The notes below the pieces were generated by a model. That model saw only the letters and a list, made by a program, of their open reading frames with translations, was not told the origin of the DNA and did not search any database. A stretch of DNA of 64,000 nucleotides from Alteromonas gracilis (GTDB lineage Bacteria > Pseudomonadota > Gammaproteobacteria > Enterobacterales > Alteromonadaceae): positions 248,001 through 312,000 of the forward strand of contig NZ_PVNO01000027.1 in NCBI RefSeq assembly GCF_002993325.1. The letters run 5' to 3'. The first letter of the stretch is position 1, and every line of letters starts with the position of its first letter. A program made the translations under genes and the position numbers. Positions 27,608 through 36,180 of the stretch are shown piece by piece.

Positions 27608-27774
27608 ATTTAGAATCTCCATGTAAAGCTCTCTGCAAACTAACTGATGACGATATTTGTGCTGGCTGTAACCGCACTATTGAAGAAATCACAAACTGGC
27701 GGACATACACTGAAAATCAAAAGCAGGCTGTATTCGTTCGGCTAGCGAGTCTAGAAAAGACTAGGCCGAGTTAA
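27604..27774 (+). CDS. DUF1289 family protein
   Basis: A 56-residue protein with the DUF1289 cysteine pattern: SPCKALCKL, then DDDICAGCNRTIEEITNW. The four cysteines (7, 11, 19, 22) probably bind a metal or cluster. The function of the family is unknown. It overlaps the previous gene by four bases. No other copy is in the window. Confidence 0.88.
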   Translation: MNLESPCKALCKLTDDDICAGCNRTIEEITNWRTYTENQKQAVFVRLASLEKTRPS

Positions 27775-28079
27775 TTACCGTTTTTGACTAAACTTAAAGC
27801 TACCTCAAGTTTCATGGCTTAAGTTGATAATCAGACAGACACTTGATATTGACCGTTGAATATTGCCCGCTACACAGGCACTCAGGATTGATTAGCGCAG
27901 CTTATTCCAACAGAGAGCAAACAACCACCTCATATGCTCAGTTCAGAATGGCGGTTAGTCTGCCAATAACCGGACAGTCATATAAGTTGCGAAACAAAAC
28001 ACCAAAGCCTGGCTGGCATTGTCGCTTTTTGGTACACTCCCGCGCCAATTTTCTGTTTTAGCAGTTCGAGAAATACACA
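27775..28079. other. 305-base gap before dusC
   Basis: One degenerate motif copy (AGACAGACAC, 27833-27842, plus strand). A 72-codon frame at 27843-28061 has no ribosome site and is treated as chance. The last 60 bases probably hold the dusC promoter, which I could not define. Confidence 0.5.
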
Positions 28080-29018
28080 ATGAAAGTAATGCTTGCCCCC
28101 ATGGAGGGCGTTGTAGATCACTTGATGAGAGATATGCTGACTCGCGTAGGTGGCTTCGACCAATGTGTTACTGAGTTCGTTAGGGTCGTTGACCAAAAGC
28201 TGCCTAAAAAAACCTTTTATAGACTTTGTCCCGAACTTTACAATGGTGGAAAAACACCATCTGGAATTCCAGTACGAGTTCAGTTATTAGGTCAGCACCC
28301 AGAGTGGCTTGCTGAAAATGCCCAAACCGCAGTAGAACTTGGCTCTCCTGGCGTTGATCTTAATTTTGGTTGCCCAGCTAAAACAGTAAATAAAAGCAAG
28401 GGCGGCGCCGTTTTACTCAAAGAAACTCAAACACTTTACGACATCGTGAAAGCAGTAAGGGATGCTGTTCCTTCAGATATTCCTGTATCGGCTAAAATCA
28501 GGCTAGGTTTTGAAGATAAGTCGTTAGCTATCGATAATGCTGTCGCAATCACGGAAGCTGGAGCTTCCGAACTAGTGGTGCATGCAAGAACAAAAACAGA
28601 AGGCTACAAACCACCTGCGTACTGGGATTGGATTGCAAAAATTAAACAGCACACTGATATTCCGCTCGTGGCAAACGGTGAAATATGGAATTCAGCAGAT
28701 GCGAAACGATGCCAAGACGAATCTGGGTGCACTAACCTTATGATAGGTCGAGGCGCTTTGGCTATGCCGAATCTAGCGCTCTGCATTAAAAGTGATAAAG
28801 CACCTATGCCATGGACAGAGCTAGCAGCTTTACTCATACAATATTCGGGTTATGAAATATTCGGCGATAAGGGAAAATATTACCCCAACCGTATAAAGCA
28901 GTGGTGTGGCTATTTAAAAAGACAATATCCAGAAGCAGACGTCTTATTTAATGACATTAGGCGTCTGACAAAATCTCAAGATATTGTGGATGTATTAGCC
29001 CGTCAGGCCGATATATAG
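28080..29018 (+). CDS. dusC: tRNA-dihydrouridine(16) synthase
   Basis: Flavin enzyme that reduces uridine 16 in tRNA. MLAPMEGVVDHLMRD at the N-terminus, VQLLGQHPEWLAENA and the active-site cysteine C98 in DLNFGCPAKTVNKSKGGA identify the Dus family. The sequence from residue 30 (VTEFVRVVDQKLP) matches the DusC branch. Length 312 is normal. A RAYT gene ends 20 bases downstream on the opposite strand. Confidence 0.93.
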   Translation: MKVMLAPMEGVVDHLMRDMLTRVGGFDQCVTEFVRVVDQKLPKKTFYRLCPELYNGGKTPSGIPVRVQLLGQHPEWLAENAQTAVELGSPGVDLNFGCPAKTVNKSKGGAVLLKETQTLYDIVKAVRDAVPSDIPVSAKIRLGFEDKSLAIDNAVAITEAGASELVVHARTKTEGYKPPAYWDWIAKIKQHTDIPLVANGEIWNSADAKRCQDESGCTNLMIGRGALAMPNLALCIKSDKAPMPWTELAALLIQYSGYEIFGDKGKYYPNRIKQWCGYLKRQYPEADVLFNDIRRLTKSQDIVDVLARQADI

Positions 29019-29038
29019 GATTACATCGTCGCATTAAT

Positions 29039-30013
29039 TCAAGATAAATACTTTCGAGCGTTCGACACGTTCGGACGACATCCTCTGTCGCAGCAATTGG
29101 CAAAATTATCCATAAGCTCAGGGCATCCGACTGGGCCAGTGAAAAGTGTTTCGAAATTGCTGGTTACCATTCGCCAATTTTCTCTCGTCATGCCGATTCT
29201 TGTAAGTAGTCGGCTTGGAAACTGAGGGAGGTTTTGTTTAATACTTGAATTCTCCTGCTTTAACGTGTTGTTGAGAAGCTGAAGGTAGTCTGGAAAGTCG
29301 AAAGGTAGCGCTAGTTTTCCATCTATGCGTTTATCATTAAAAGGCATTAGGAACTTTGGCACTTTGTTGGAACGTTGTGCATTCAATCGATATTGGATAC
29401 TTGTAAAGTGAGAACTATTGAGTGTATTGGCTATGTTAGCGCGTATGGGGTTTAAATCTACATAAGCCATAACGCTGGCCAATGCTTTTTCATCAAGTAT
29501 TGCCTGCGATCTAAAGCGTCTTTCCCAGAAATATCCCTTACAGCTATCTTCCTTGTTCGCTTTTCTGGCTATATATTCGTTTAACATTCGCATGAACCAA
29601 CTGATGCTTTGCAATCGTTCTCTGTAGATTACCGAAAGCGATTTTAGCTCAAGCATTTCATCAGGTTTTATCGAATCAATTTCATCGAAATATCGCTGTA
29701 CTAAGGGGGGACATTTATAAAACATCCTCCAGCGCAACAGCACTTCCTTCATCGACCACTTATCGGCTCTCCCTTTCGCTACGTGAAGAACTAAATGCAC
29801 GTGGTTGTGCATAACCGCATAGGCACATAAATCTATAGCGAAAGCCTGTGAGAGATTATGCAGTCTATCTTGTATCCACTTTCTTCTGTGTTCGTAACTA
29901 ATACCCGTGCGAGAGTCTCGTCCGCAAAGGTAGGATTGCCTCACACAGCGGGAGATACAGTGATAAAAAGGCGTAACATCAGTATTAATTTGTTTATATC
30001 TAGGTAAAGGCAT
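29039..30013 (-). mobile_element. REP-associated tyrosine transposase (RAYT, Y1_Tnp family)
   Basis: A 324-residue single-copy HUH-type nuclease gene related to IS200/IS605 TnpA. The N-terminus (PRYKQINTDVTPFYHCISRCVRQSYLCG) is the RAYT pattern. The metal-binding HUH motif is HNHVH (69-73), and the likely catalytic tyrosine is Y184 in VMAYVDLNPIRA. It is longer than IS200 TnpA, with a C-terminal extension of about 130 residues. No terminal inverted repeats or accessory gene are visible. RAYTs are domesticated enzymes linked with REP palindromes. Copies of the GGACAGACAC motif lie about 170-270 bases upstream of its start. Confidence 0.9.
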
Positions 30014-30180
30014 ATCCGTATCCCAAAGTTATTTACTTGCATTATGAAATGTAAGAAATGAAATTTAAGTGGTCTTTGGGACAGTTTTAAACAGGCAATA
30101 TAAATTGAAAGGTAATACCTATGGAACCTTCTGGAAAAGAAAAGGGAAATAAAAGTCGTTATGTTTAAATTAAAAACATT

Positions 30181-30315
30181 GGACAGACACTCGTTGTAAA
30201 CCTAGATGTGTGGCCTCTTCAAGATGAGTGTGTGTCCAATTAAGTACAATTAAGTATTATCGAAGAGAATAAGTGTCTGTCCCTCAGATTCAATTTGTCC
30301 CTCAGATTCAATTTG
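30181..30315. repeat. GGACAGACAC motif pair and short tandem repeat upstream of the RAYT gene
   Basis: Exact core at 30181-30190 (+) faces a one-mismatch copy at 30228-30237 (-), and another exact core lies at 30273-30282 (-). The last one runs into an 18-base unit repeated in tandem (30280-30297 and 30298-30315). The arrangement resembles a REP-type hairpin beside its own RAYT gene. Confidence 0.85.
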
Positions 30316-30362
30316 GGATTTATATACCGATATCGACTCTTTTATTGGTCAGAATTTAGCGG

Positions 30363-30545
30363 TCAAACGACAACGTTAATTCTTGACCCCACTCGACTGT
30401 CGGGTGTAGTTGCCGCTTGCTGCGTGTTTTCCGGCTGCGTTGTGGGAGTTTCTTGTTCGCTTTTAGTTGCGTTCTGCTGTGGAGTTTGTTGGCTAGACTC
30501 CAAAATTGTCGAAACTGGTGTTGACTTGACTGAAGATAAGTCCAT
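30363..30545 (-). CDS. Small Ser/Thr/Gln-rich protein, uncertain
   Basis: A 60-residue frame with GAGG seven bases before the ATG. The sequence (MDLSSVKSTPVSTI...) is low in complexity, rich in Q, T and S, and ends in SRVGSRINVVV. It lies 45 bases downstream of tesA on the same strand. Overlapping plus-strand frame 30295-30585 has no ribosome site and is Cys/Val-rich, so I prefer this strand. No domain is recognised. Confidence 0.45.
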   Translation of the reverse strand: MDLSSVKSTPVSTILESSQQTPQQNATKSEQETPTTQPENTQQAATTPDSRVGSRINVVV

Positions 30546-30590
30546 AACCGAACCTCACGAGATGAATTCTAAGTTTATAGGGTAGCACAA

Positions 30591-31247
30591 TTATTGACCA
30601 TCGAGTATTAAACTTCTTAAGTGTCTGTCCATAAATGTTGCTATTAAGGGCTGAGCACTTGCATTTGGATGAATACCATCGCTTTGCATTAAGTCTTTAT
30701 CCAAAGCTATCTCTTGTAGAAAAAATGGTATTTTCTCAACGTTGTTTTCGCTAGCAACCTTTTCGTAATTCTCTGTAAACATTTTCGTGTATCGACCACC
30801 ATAGTTTGAGGGGATCTGCATTTCTTGAAGATAAACGGTTGCGTTACTTTCTTTAGCAACTTCAACTAACGCATTTAGATTGCTTTTTATTTTTGCGATA
30901 TTGTGACCCTGAAGACCATCGTTTCCGCCTAATTCAATTAGAACGTGGGAAGGATTGTGCTGATTTAACAAGCGAGGAAGACGCGCTAATCCGCCATCAG
31001 TCGTTTCACCACTTACCGCAGCGTTTACGATATCAATCTTAATCTCATCGTCATGCCACATGTTTTGTAACAAACTGACCCATCCCTCATGTTGCTGTAA
31101 GCCATATGCTGCAGATAAGCTGTCACCCAAGATGAGTAATACCGCATTTTCGCCTGAATCGTCCTGCTCAGCTTGATCTGATAACGCGTGGCAAGGTATT
31201 AAAAGAATAAGTAGAAAAACGAACAAATTACGAAACTTAACTAACAC
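30591..31247 (-). CDS. tesA: Periplasmic SGNH esterase / thioesterase I
   Basis: Multifunctional esterase of the SGNH family (acyl-CoA thioesterase I / protease I / lysophospholipase L1). Block I is ILGDSLSAAYGL with the catalytic Ser, GGND is block III, and DGIHPNASAQ holds the Asp and His. A signal peptide covers about residues 1-22. I chose the GTG at 31247, because the longer frame to 31349 would run into the divergent ABC gene. Divergence from ybbA-ybbP is as in E. coli. The last codons contain the dispersed motif, read as Asp-Arg-His. Confidence 0.92.
   Translation of the reverse strand: MLVKFRNLFVFLLILLIPCHALSDQAEQDDSGENAVLLILGDSLSAAYGLQQHEGWVSLLQNMWHDDEIKIDIVNAAVSGETTDGGLARLPRLLNQHNPSHVLIELGGNDGLQGHNIAKIKSNLNALVEVAKESNATVYLQEMQIPSNYGGRYTKMFTENYEKVASENNVEKIPFFLQEIALDKDLMQSDGIHPNASAQPLIATFMDRHLRSLILDGQ
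30621..30630 (-). repeat. GGACAGACAC motif inside tesA
   Basis: Exact core on the tesA coding strand near the 3' end, read as (Met)-Asp-Arg-His-Leu. Confidence 0.9.
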
Positions 31248-31263
31248 GAATTGATAACCCCTT

Positions 31264-31962
31264 ATGATAAAAGCTAATTCAGTAACTAAAGTTGTAAATA
31301 CGAGTGAAGGTTCGTTGCAGATCCTTCGCCCAATTTCTTTTGAAGTCAAGTCAGGTGAGTCAGTTGCCGTTATCGGTGCGTCAGGTTCTGGAAAATCAAC
31401 CTTATTGGGGTTGTTAGCCGGACTAGATCAAGTTTCAGAGGGAGAAATATTCCTAGATAACGAAGCGCTACACAACATGGATGAAGAAGAGCGAGCGGTA
31501 CTTAGGGGGAATAAAGTAGGGTTTATTTTTCAAAGCTTTATGCTGGTTCAAAGTCTTACTGCGCTAGAGAATGTGATGTTGCCAGCGGAAATTGCTGGGC
31601 TTGACAACCCTAAAGCGCTTGCTATTGATATTTTAGAGCAAGTTGGGCTTAAACATCGTGCCCATCACTTTCCAAATCAGTTATCAGGAGGGGAGCAACA
31701 AAGGGTCGCGATTGCTCGTGCTTTTATCACCTCCCCTAAAATCCTTTTCGCTGATGAACCTACAGGAAATTTAGATGCTAAAAACAGTGAGAAAATAGAG
31801 GCGTTGCTCTTCCAAATGAATAGAGAAAAGGGGACCACACTAGTATTGGTCACTCATGATAATGAACTTGCTGAACACTGCGATAGACAGTTAACCATGA
31901 ACGCAGGCGAACTTGTAGAAACAACGCAAAGTAAAAGTGCGAACAAGAAAGAGGCGGTGTAA
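31264..31962 (+). CDS. ybbA: ABC transporter ATP-binding protein, LolD/YbbA type
   Basis: ATPase of 232 residues in the MacB/LolD group. Walker A is GASGSGKST, the signature LSGGEQQRVAIARAF, Walker B ILFADEPTGNLD, and the switch is VTHD. It lies 16 bases from the divergent tesA start and ends directly before the large permease gene. In E. coli the same three genes stand together. Substrate is unknown; export of a lipid or toxic compound is suggested for the family. Confidence 0.9.
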   Translation: MIKANSVTKVVNTSEGSLQILRPISFEVKSGESVAVIGASGSGKSTLLGLLAGLDQVSEGEIFLDNEALHNMDEEERAVLRGNKVGFIFQSFMLVQSLTALENVMLPAEIAGLDNPKALAIDILEQVGLKHRAHHFPNQLSGGEQQRVAIARAFITSPKILFADEPTGNLDAKNSEKIEALLFQMNREKGTTLVLVTHDNELAEHCDRQLTMNAGELVETTQSKSANKKEAV

Positions 31963-34485
31963 ATGTCGACGTCTTTCAGCTTGGCCTGGCGGCTTTTTAA
32001 ACATGAGGCTAGACGGGGTGAACTTACTATCATCTTGTTGGCCATTGTATTATCGGTAGCTGCTGTTTTATCTCTATCACTCTTTAGTGAACGACTGCAG
32101 GGTGCGCTCAAATCTCGCTCAGCGGCATTTATCGCGGCTGACGCACAACTTCGATCAGATGAACCGCTCGATGAGGAATGGTTGCTCAAAGCGCAACAAG
32201 AAGGTTTATCGACAGCGAAACAGGTATCAACTCGCTCGATGGTGTTCAACGGCGATGCAATGTCGCTAGTGGACTTGCGAGCAGTTAATAACACGTACCC
32301 ATTGAAGGGAACGGTAAACATTACTGATGAGCCTTTTGGCGAGAAACGTGACACTTCAGAGTTGCCACAAAGCGGAGAGGCTTGGGTTCAATCTCGTCTA
32401 TTTCAAAGTCTTGGCTTATCTATCGGAGACCGCATCGAAATTGGAGACGGAAACTTTACCGTTACCAAGGTGCTGGTAGACATTCCTGATGCAGGCTTCA
32501 GCGTATTCAATACTGATCCTATTGCACTCATAAACCTTGCAGATTTAGAAAAAACAGCGGTTACAGGGCCGGGTAGTAGGGCGCGTTACGTAGGATTTTT
32601 TGCTGGTGACGCGAGTGATATTAGTAATTTTAACAGCTGGCTGTTACCGAAGTTAAACGATGACCTGCATTCATGGCGTACGGTTGAAGACGATGAATCA
32701 GCGATAGGTCGTTCAGTGGCAAGTGCTGAGCGTTACTTCCTTTTAGCCAGTCTACTGGCAATCGTTTTGGCTGCGGTGTCAATAGCCGTTGCTGCCCAGC
32801 GTTATGCACAACGTCACTTTGACCCCGTAGCAATAATGAAAACACTTGGCGCGACCAGTGCAACTATTCGCAAAATTTATCTGTATCAAATTTTGTTGAT
32901 TACGGCTCTTGGGATTTTAATTGGTTTGGTGATTGGATTCATAGGTCAGCAAATCGTGGTTTCACTTGTAGCAGACAAAGTTGATGTTTCTCTTGACGTT
33001 TGGCACTGGCGGCCGCTAGTAATTGCAGTTGCAACGGGGGCTACTTGCGCACTCTTGTTTTCCTTGTACCCACTGCTTCAGCTATTTTCGGTGCCCCCGC
33101 TTCGCGTGTTACGTAAGGATATTTCTACCAATTTACGCTCAAGAGGTATTCAGTTTGCTGCATCAGGTGGCGCTATATTCACGCTAATGTGGATGTATAG
33201 TCAGGATCTAAAAATCAGCGCAATTTTGTTTGTATCTGGCTCGACGTTGGTGCTTGGTTTGCTCGGTGCTACGTTTGGGTTAATAGCGGTGGGACGGAAA
33301 CTTGGCAGCGGAAAAATGGGGCCATGGCAATTAGCTTGGGCCCGAATCAAGCGCCGCGCTATGGATAACAGTGTTCAACTTATCAGTTTCTCGGTCACAA
33401 TCATGTTGCTACTCGTGGTGTTGGTCATGCGAAATGACATGGTTTCGCAATGGCGTTCACAACTGCCAGAGGGGACACCGAATTACTTTTTGATCAATAT
33501 CACACCTGATATCCAACCAAAATTGGACAGACACTTTTCTGACAACGGAGTGAAGATAGAAGAATTTTATCCAGTTATACGAGGGCGTTTCGTTTCCGTT
33601 AACGGAGAAGGAGTCAATACCGACGTATCTAAAGAGGACGAGCCCAATAGAGAAGGGCGTAGAGGACTAGGTCGAGAAGCAAACCTTACTTGGAGCAACA
33701 CGCTGCAAAAAGAAAACGAAGTTTTAGAAGGTGAATGGCATGGCGATAGCGATGAGACGTTTGCCGACGGCTTGTTTCCCGTCTCTGTTGAAGAGGGCGT
33801 TGCGGAACGTTTGAATATTCAGATGGGCGACAGGCTAACGTTCAATGTAGGGAGCGAAATAGTTGAAACGAAGGTAACGAGCTTGCGTAAGGTTAATTGG
33901 CAAACTATGCAGCCAAACTTCTTTTTTGTAATACATCCGGATGCAATGGCGGCATTCAGTCCAACTTATATCACTAGTTTCTATTTACCCACTGAAAGAA
34001 AAGCTGAATTGACTAATCTTCTGAAGCCTTTTGCGTCAATTACTATGTTTGATGTTGATGCGCGGATAAACCAATTGAGGGAGATTGTTGACCAAGTATC
34101 TGTGGCCGTTGAGTTTATTCTGGTACTCGTCTTACTCGCGGGAAGCTTGGTTTTAATTGCTCAGGTTCAGGCAAGTATGGATGAGCGAAGTCAGGAAATT
34201 GCGATATTACGGACCCTTGGCGCGAAGGGCAGACTAATTCGCAAAAGCGTCATCTTCGAATTCGTGATCATAGGTGTGGTTGCTGGCTTTATGGCAGCCA
34301 TGGCGAATGAGTTGAGTTTATACCTACTTCAAACCTCAGTGTTCCAGATGCAAGCTAGTCTTCACCCTGAATATTGGGTTATAGCTCCGGCGGTAGGTGC
34401 TGTAGTGGTCGGTATTCTAGGTGCAGTGGGGTGCTGGAGATTACTGAAATTAAATACCAGTCAAATGCTTCGTAATATGGTTTAA
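31963..34485 (+). CDS. ybbP: FtsX/MacB-type ABC transporter permease
   Basis: Large inner-membrane permease of 840 residues with duplicated FtsX domains. Membrane segments lie near residues 20-45, 260-285, 305-330, 350-375 and 400-450, and again at 475-495, 715-740 and 760-835. Long extracytoplasmic domains lie between. FDPVAIMKTLGAT and SQEIAILRTLGAKG are the two coupling segments that contact the ATPase. It starts immediately after ybbA. Codons 521-524 (Leu-Asp-Arg-His) contain the dispersed motif, in a place where alignment to E. coli YbbP needs no gap. Confidence 0.9.
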   Translation: MSTSFSLAWRLFKHEARRGELTIILLAIVLSVAAVLSLSLFSERLQGALKSRSAAFIAADAQLRSDEPLDEEWLLKAQQEGLSTAKQVSTRSMVFNGDAMSLVDLRAVNNTYPLKGTVNITDEPFGEKRDTSELPQSGEAWVQSRLFQSLGLSIGDRIEIGDGNFTVTKVLVDIPDAGFSVFNTDPIALINLADLEKTAVTGPGSRARYVGFFAGDASDISNFNSWLLPKLNDDLHSWRTVEDDESAIGRSVASAERYFLLASLLAIVLAAVSIAVAAQRYAQRHFDPVAIMKTLGATSATIRKIYLYQILLITALGILIGLVIGFIGQQIVVSLVADKVDVSLDVWHWRPLVIAVATGATCALLFSLYPLLQLFSVPPLRVLRKDISTNLRSRGIQFAASGGAIFTLMWMYSQDLKISAILFVSGSTLVLGLLGATFGLIAVGRKLGSGKMGPWQLAWARIKRRAMDNSVQLISFSVTIMLLLVVLVMRNDMVSQWRSQLPEGTPNYFLINITPDIQPKLDRHFSDNGVKIEEFYPVIRGRFVSVNGEGVNTDVSKEDEPNREGRRGLGREANLTWSNTLQKENEVLEGEWHGDSDETFADGLFPVSVEEGVAERLNIQMGDRLTFNVGSEIVETKVTSLRKVNWQTMQPNFFFVIHPDAMAAFSPTYITSFYLPTERKAELTNLLKPFASITMFDVDARINQLREIVDQVSVAVEFILVLVLLAGSLVLIAQVQASMDERSQEIAILRTLGAKGRLIRKSVIFEFVIIGVVAGFMAAMANELSLYLLQTSVFQMQASLHPEYWVIAPAVGAVVVGILGAVGCWRLLKLNTSQMLRNMV
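33525..33534 (+). repeat. GGACAGACAC motif inside ybbP
   Basis: Exact core on the coding strand, read as (Leu)-Asp-Arg-His; the Asp is residue 522. Confidence 0.9.
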
Positions 34486-34500
34486 GAAAATAAATACTGT

Positions 34501-34785
34501 GGACAGACACTTTAAATCCATGGGTGTCTGTCTGTTGCTATCTTTTGTCAGCTACTCCAAAAGTTCTGTCGCTTTAAAATGACCAGGGGTAAGTGTCTGT
34601 CCATAGTTTCCCTGTCAATACTCTTATCGTGATTTCCGAGAGCGGTACGGTTTTATAATAAGCATCGGGAAATTTCTTTGAGAAGGATAACTGGTGTTAG
34701 CGGTGGAGCTAGACGAGGAGAGAATCGGAGAAGCAAGTTGAGAAGCAAATTGGACAGACACTTTGTTACAATTAAGTGTCAGTCC
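34501..34785. repeat. Cluster of GGACAGACAC motifs between the convergent ybbP and yfcH genes
   Basis: Cores at 34501-34510 (+), 34593-34602 (-) and 34752-34761 (+), with one-mismatch copies at 34524-34533 (-) and 34776-34785 (-). Two facing pairs, 34501/34524 and 34752/34776, can form hairpins with 10-base arms. The first lies 15 bases after the ybbP stop, where a terminator is expected. Two 12-base tandem units (34728-34751) precede the last plus copy. The 339-base gap holds no gene. Confidence 0.9.
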
Positions 34786-34824
34786 ATAATGAGAGAACTA
34801 TTATTGGATTAGCGCGGTGTAGCA

Positions 34825-35718
34825 CTAATAAATGTCGCTTAACGCCTCTGTTAGAGAAGGGAATGTAAACTTGTATCCTGCAGCAACTAGTTTTTCAGGG
34901 ATAACTCGCTGGCCTTCTAAAATCATTGTCGAAGATTCTCCCATGGCTATTTTCATCACAAAGCTAGGCACGTTGAATAGACAAGGCCGCTTTAGTGCTT
35001 TTGCAAGTGACTTTGAAAATTCTTTGTTCGTCACAGGAACTGGGGCGGTCAGGTTGAAAGGGCCTCTGCATGAACTGTTATTAAGTAAGAATGAAATTCC
35101 TTGAACCATGTCTTGCAGGTGGATCCAAGCTAAATACTGTCTGCCAGAGCCTAATGTTCCGCCTGTACCTAACTTGAAAGGCAAAGCCATTTTGTCTAGC
35201 GCACCTCCCTTTTCGGTTAAAACAACCCCTGTTCTAAGTGTCACTACACGAGTGTTTTCTTGAACAACGCTGTTAGCTATTGCCTCCCATTTCGCACACA
35301 ACTCATGAGTGAATTCGTTGTGAGGAGGCGTATCCTCAGAAACAACCCTATCTCCTTGGTTTCCGTAAAAGCCGATAGCTGAGCCCGATATAAAGACATC
35401 AGGAGGGGAAGTGCTGTCGTTAATTTTTGAAACCAATTCAGCAGTTATGTTCCAGCGGCTGTCGCAAATTTTCTTTTTTTGTGTGTCTGTCCACCGTTTA
35501 TCAGTAATCGGTTCACCCGCTAAATTTATTACTGCATCAAACGTATCGAAGTTTTGAACAGCGGCAACACTTTCCACATACTCAACGCCGTTCCCCAGTA
35601 ACTCTTTTGCTTTAGCAATATTTCGGGAAACGACAGTAAATGTATGTTCATCCGAAAATTGTCGAATAAACTCGCTGCCAATTAGTCCGGTGCCGCCAGT
35701 CATTAATATGTTCAACAC
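34825..35718 (-). CDS. yfcH: NAD-dependent epimerase family protein (TIGR01777/YfcH type)
   Basis: Rossmann-fold protein of 297 residues. GGTGLIGSEF is the nucleotide site. INLAGEPITDKRWTDTQKK and ISGSAIGFYGNQGD are signatures of the TIGR01777 sugar-epimerase-like group. The reaction is not known. It lies 20 bases downstream of folX on the same strand, the same pairing as E. coli folX-yfcH. The dispersed motif occurs in the codons for WTDT, but this is a family-conserved position. Confidence 0.9.
   Translation of the reverse strand: MLNILMTGGTGLIGSEFIRQFSDEHTFTVVSRNIAKAKELLGNGVEYVESVAAVQNFDTFDAVINLAGEPITDKRWTDTQKKKICDSRWNITAELVSKINDSTSPPDVFISGSAIGFYGNQGDRVVSEDTPPHNEFTHELCAKWEAIANSVVQENTRVVTLRTGVVLTEKGGALDKMALPFKLGTGGTLGSGRQYLAWIHLQDMVQGISFLLNNSSCRGPFNLTAPVPVTNKEFSKSLAKALKRPCLFNVPSFVMKIAMGESSTMILEGQRVIPEKLVAAGYKFTFPSLTEALSDIY
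35483..35492 (-). repeat. GGACAGACAC motif inside yfcH
   Basis: Exact core on the coding strand, read as Thr-Asp-Thr in RWTDTQKK. The protein family normally has a similar RWT block here, so the match arose by base changes, not by insertion. Confidence 0.85.
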
Positions 35719-35738
35719 ACGCTCCTTAGAGGATAAGT

Positions 35739-36107
35739 CTATTCAGATTTATTGCATGAAAGCGTTAAAGAAACTGAGTCAGAAAACCTCAATGCGTGGG
35801 GTTTATCAACTTCCACCTCTGCGTAACGCACTGATGAATGCTCAGCCGCGATACTTAACACATCCGCTGTTAATTTTTCTAAAAGTGAAAATCGATTGTC
35901 CTCAACTAGTTTAATAATCGCCTTTGTAATGGTCTTATAGTTTAAAGCATCGGACATATCGTCCGTATTAGTAGCTTTTTCGGCGTCGTAGTCAATTTTT
36001 ACATTAACAACAACGTCTTGTTTGTTTTTTATCTCATCTTCATTGATGCCAATGTAAGTACGTAGTCTTAGGTTTTTAATTTTTATAGTGGCAAGATTAA
36101 AATTCAT
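35739..36107 (-). CDS. folX: Dihydroneopterin triphosphate 2'-epimerase / dihydroneopterin aldolase family
   Basis: Pterin enzyme of 122 residues in the FolB/FolX tunnel fold. [27 protein letters not shown] is the N-terminal strand-turn region, DALNYKTI the central block and [10 protein letters not shown] the substrate-binding C-terminal part. [11 protein letters not shown] and the yfcH partner favour FolX (epimerase) over FolB (aldolase). It is divergent from the permease gene at 36181. Confidence 0.88.
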   Translation of the reverse strand: MNFNLATIKIKNLRLRTYIGINEDEIKNKQDVVVNVKIDYDAEKATNTDDMSDALNYKTITKAIIKLVEDNRFSLLEKLTADVLSIAAEHSSVRYAEVEVDKPHALRFSDSVSLTLSCNKSE

Positions 36108-36180
36108 TGGAGTCTCTTGTTTGTAGTTGTCTATAAGTCGTTGTAAAGTGTAGTCGTTTCAGTCAGGAATGTAGCACAAT

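Noticed and set aside
30295..30585. Plus-strand frame of 96 codons
   Set aside because: No ribosome site, odd Cys/Val-rich make-up, and its start lies in a short tandem repeat; the opposite-strand 60-codon frame has a better ribosome site.
31854..32354. Minus-strand frame of 166 codons
   Set aside because: It lies wholly inside ybbA and ybbP, which have clear family motifs.
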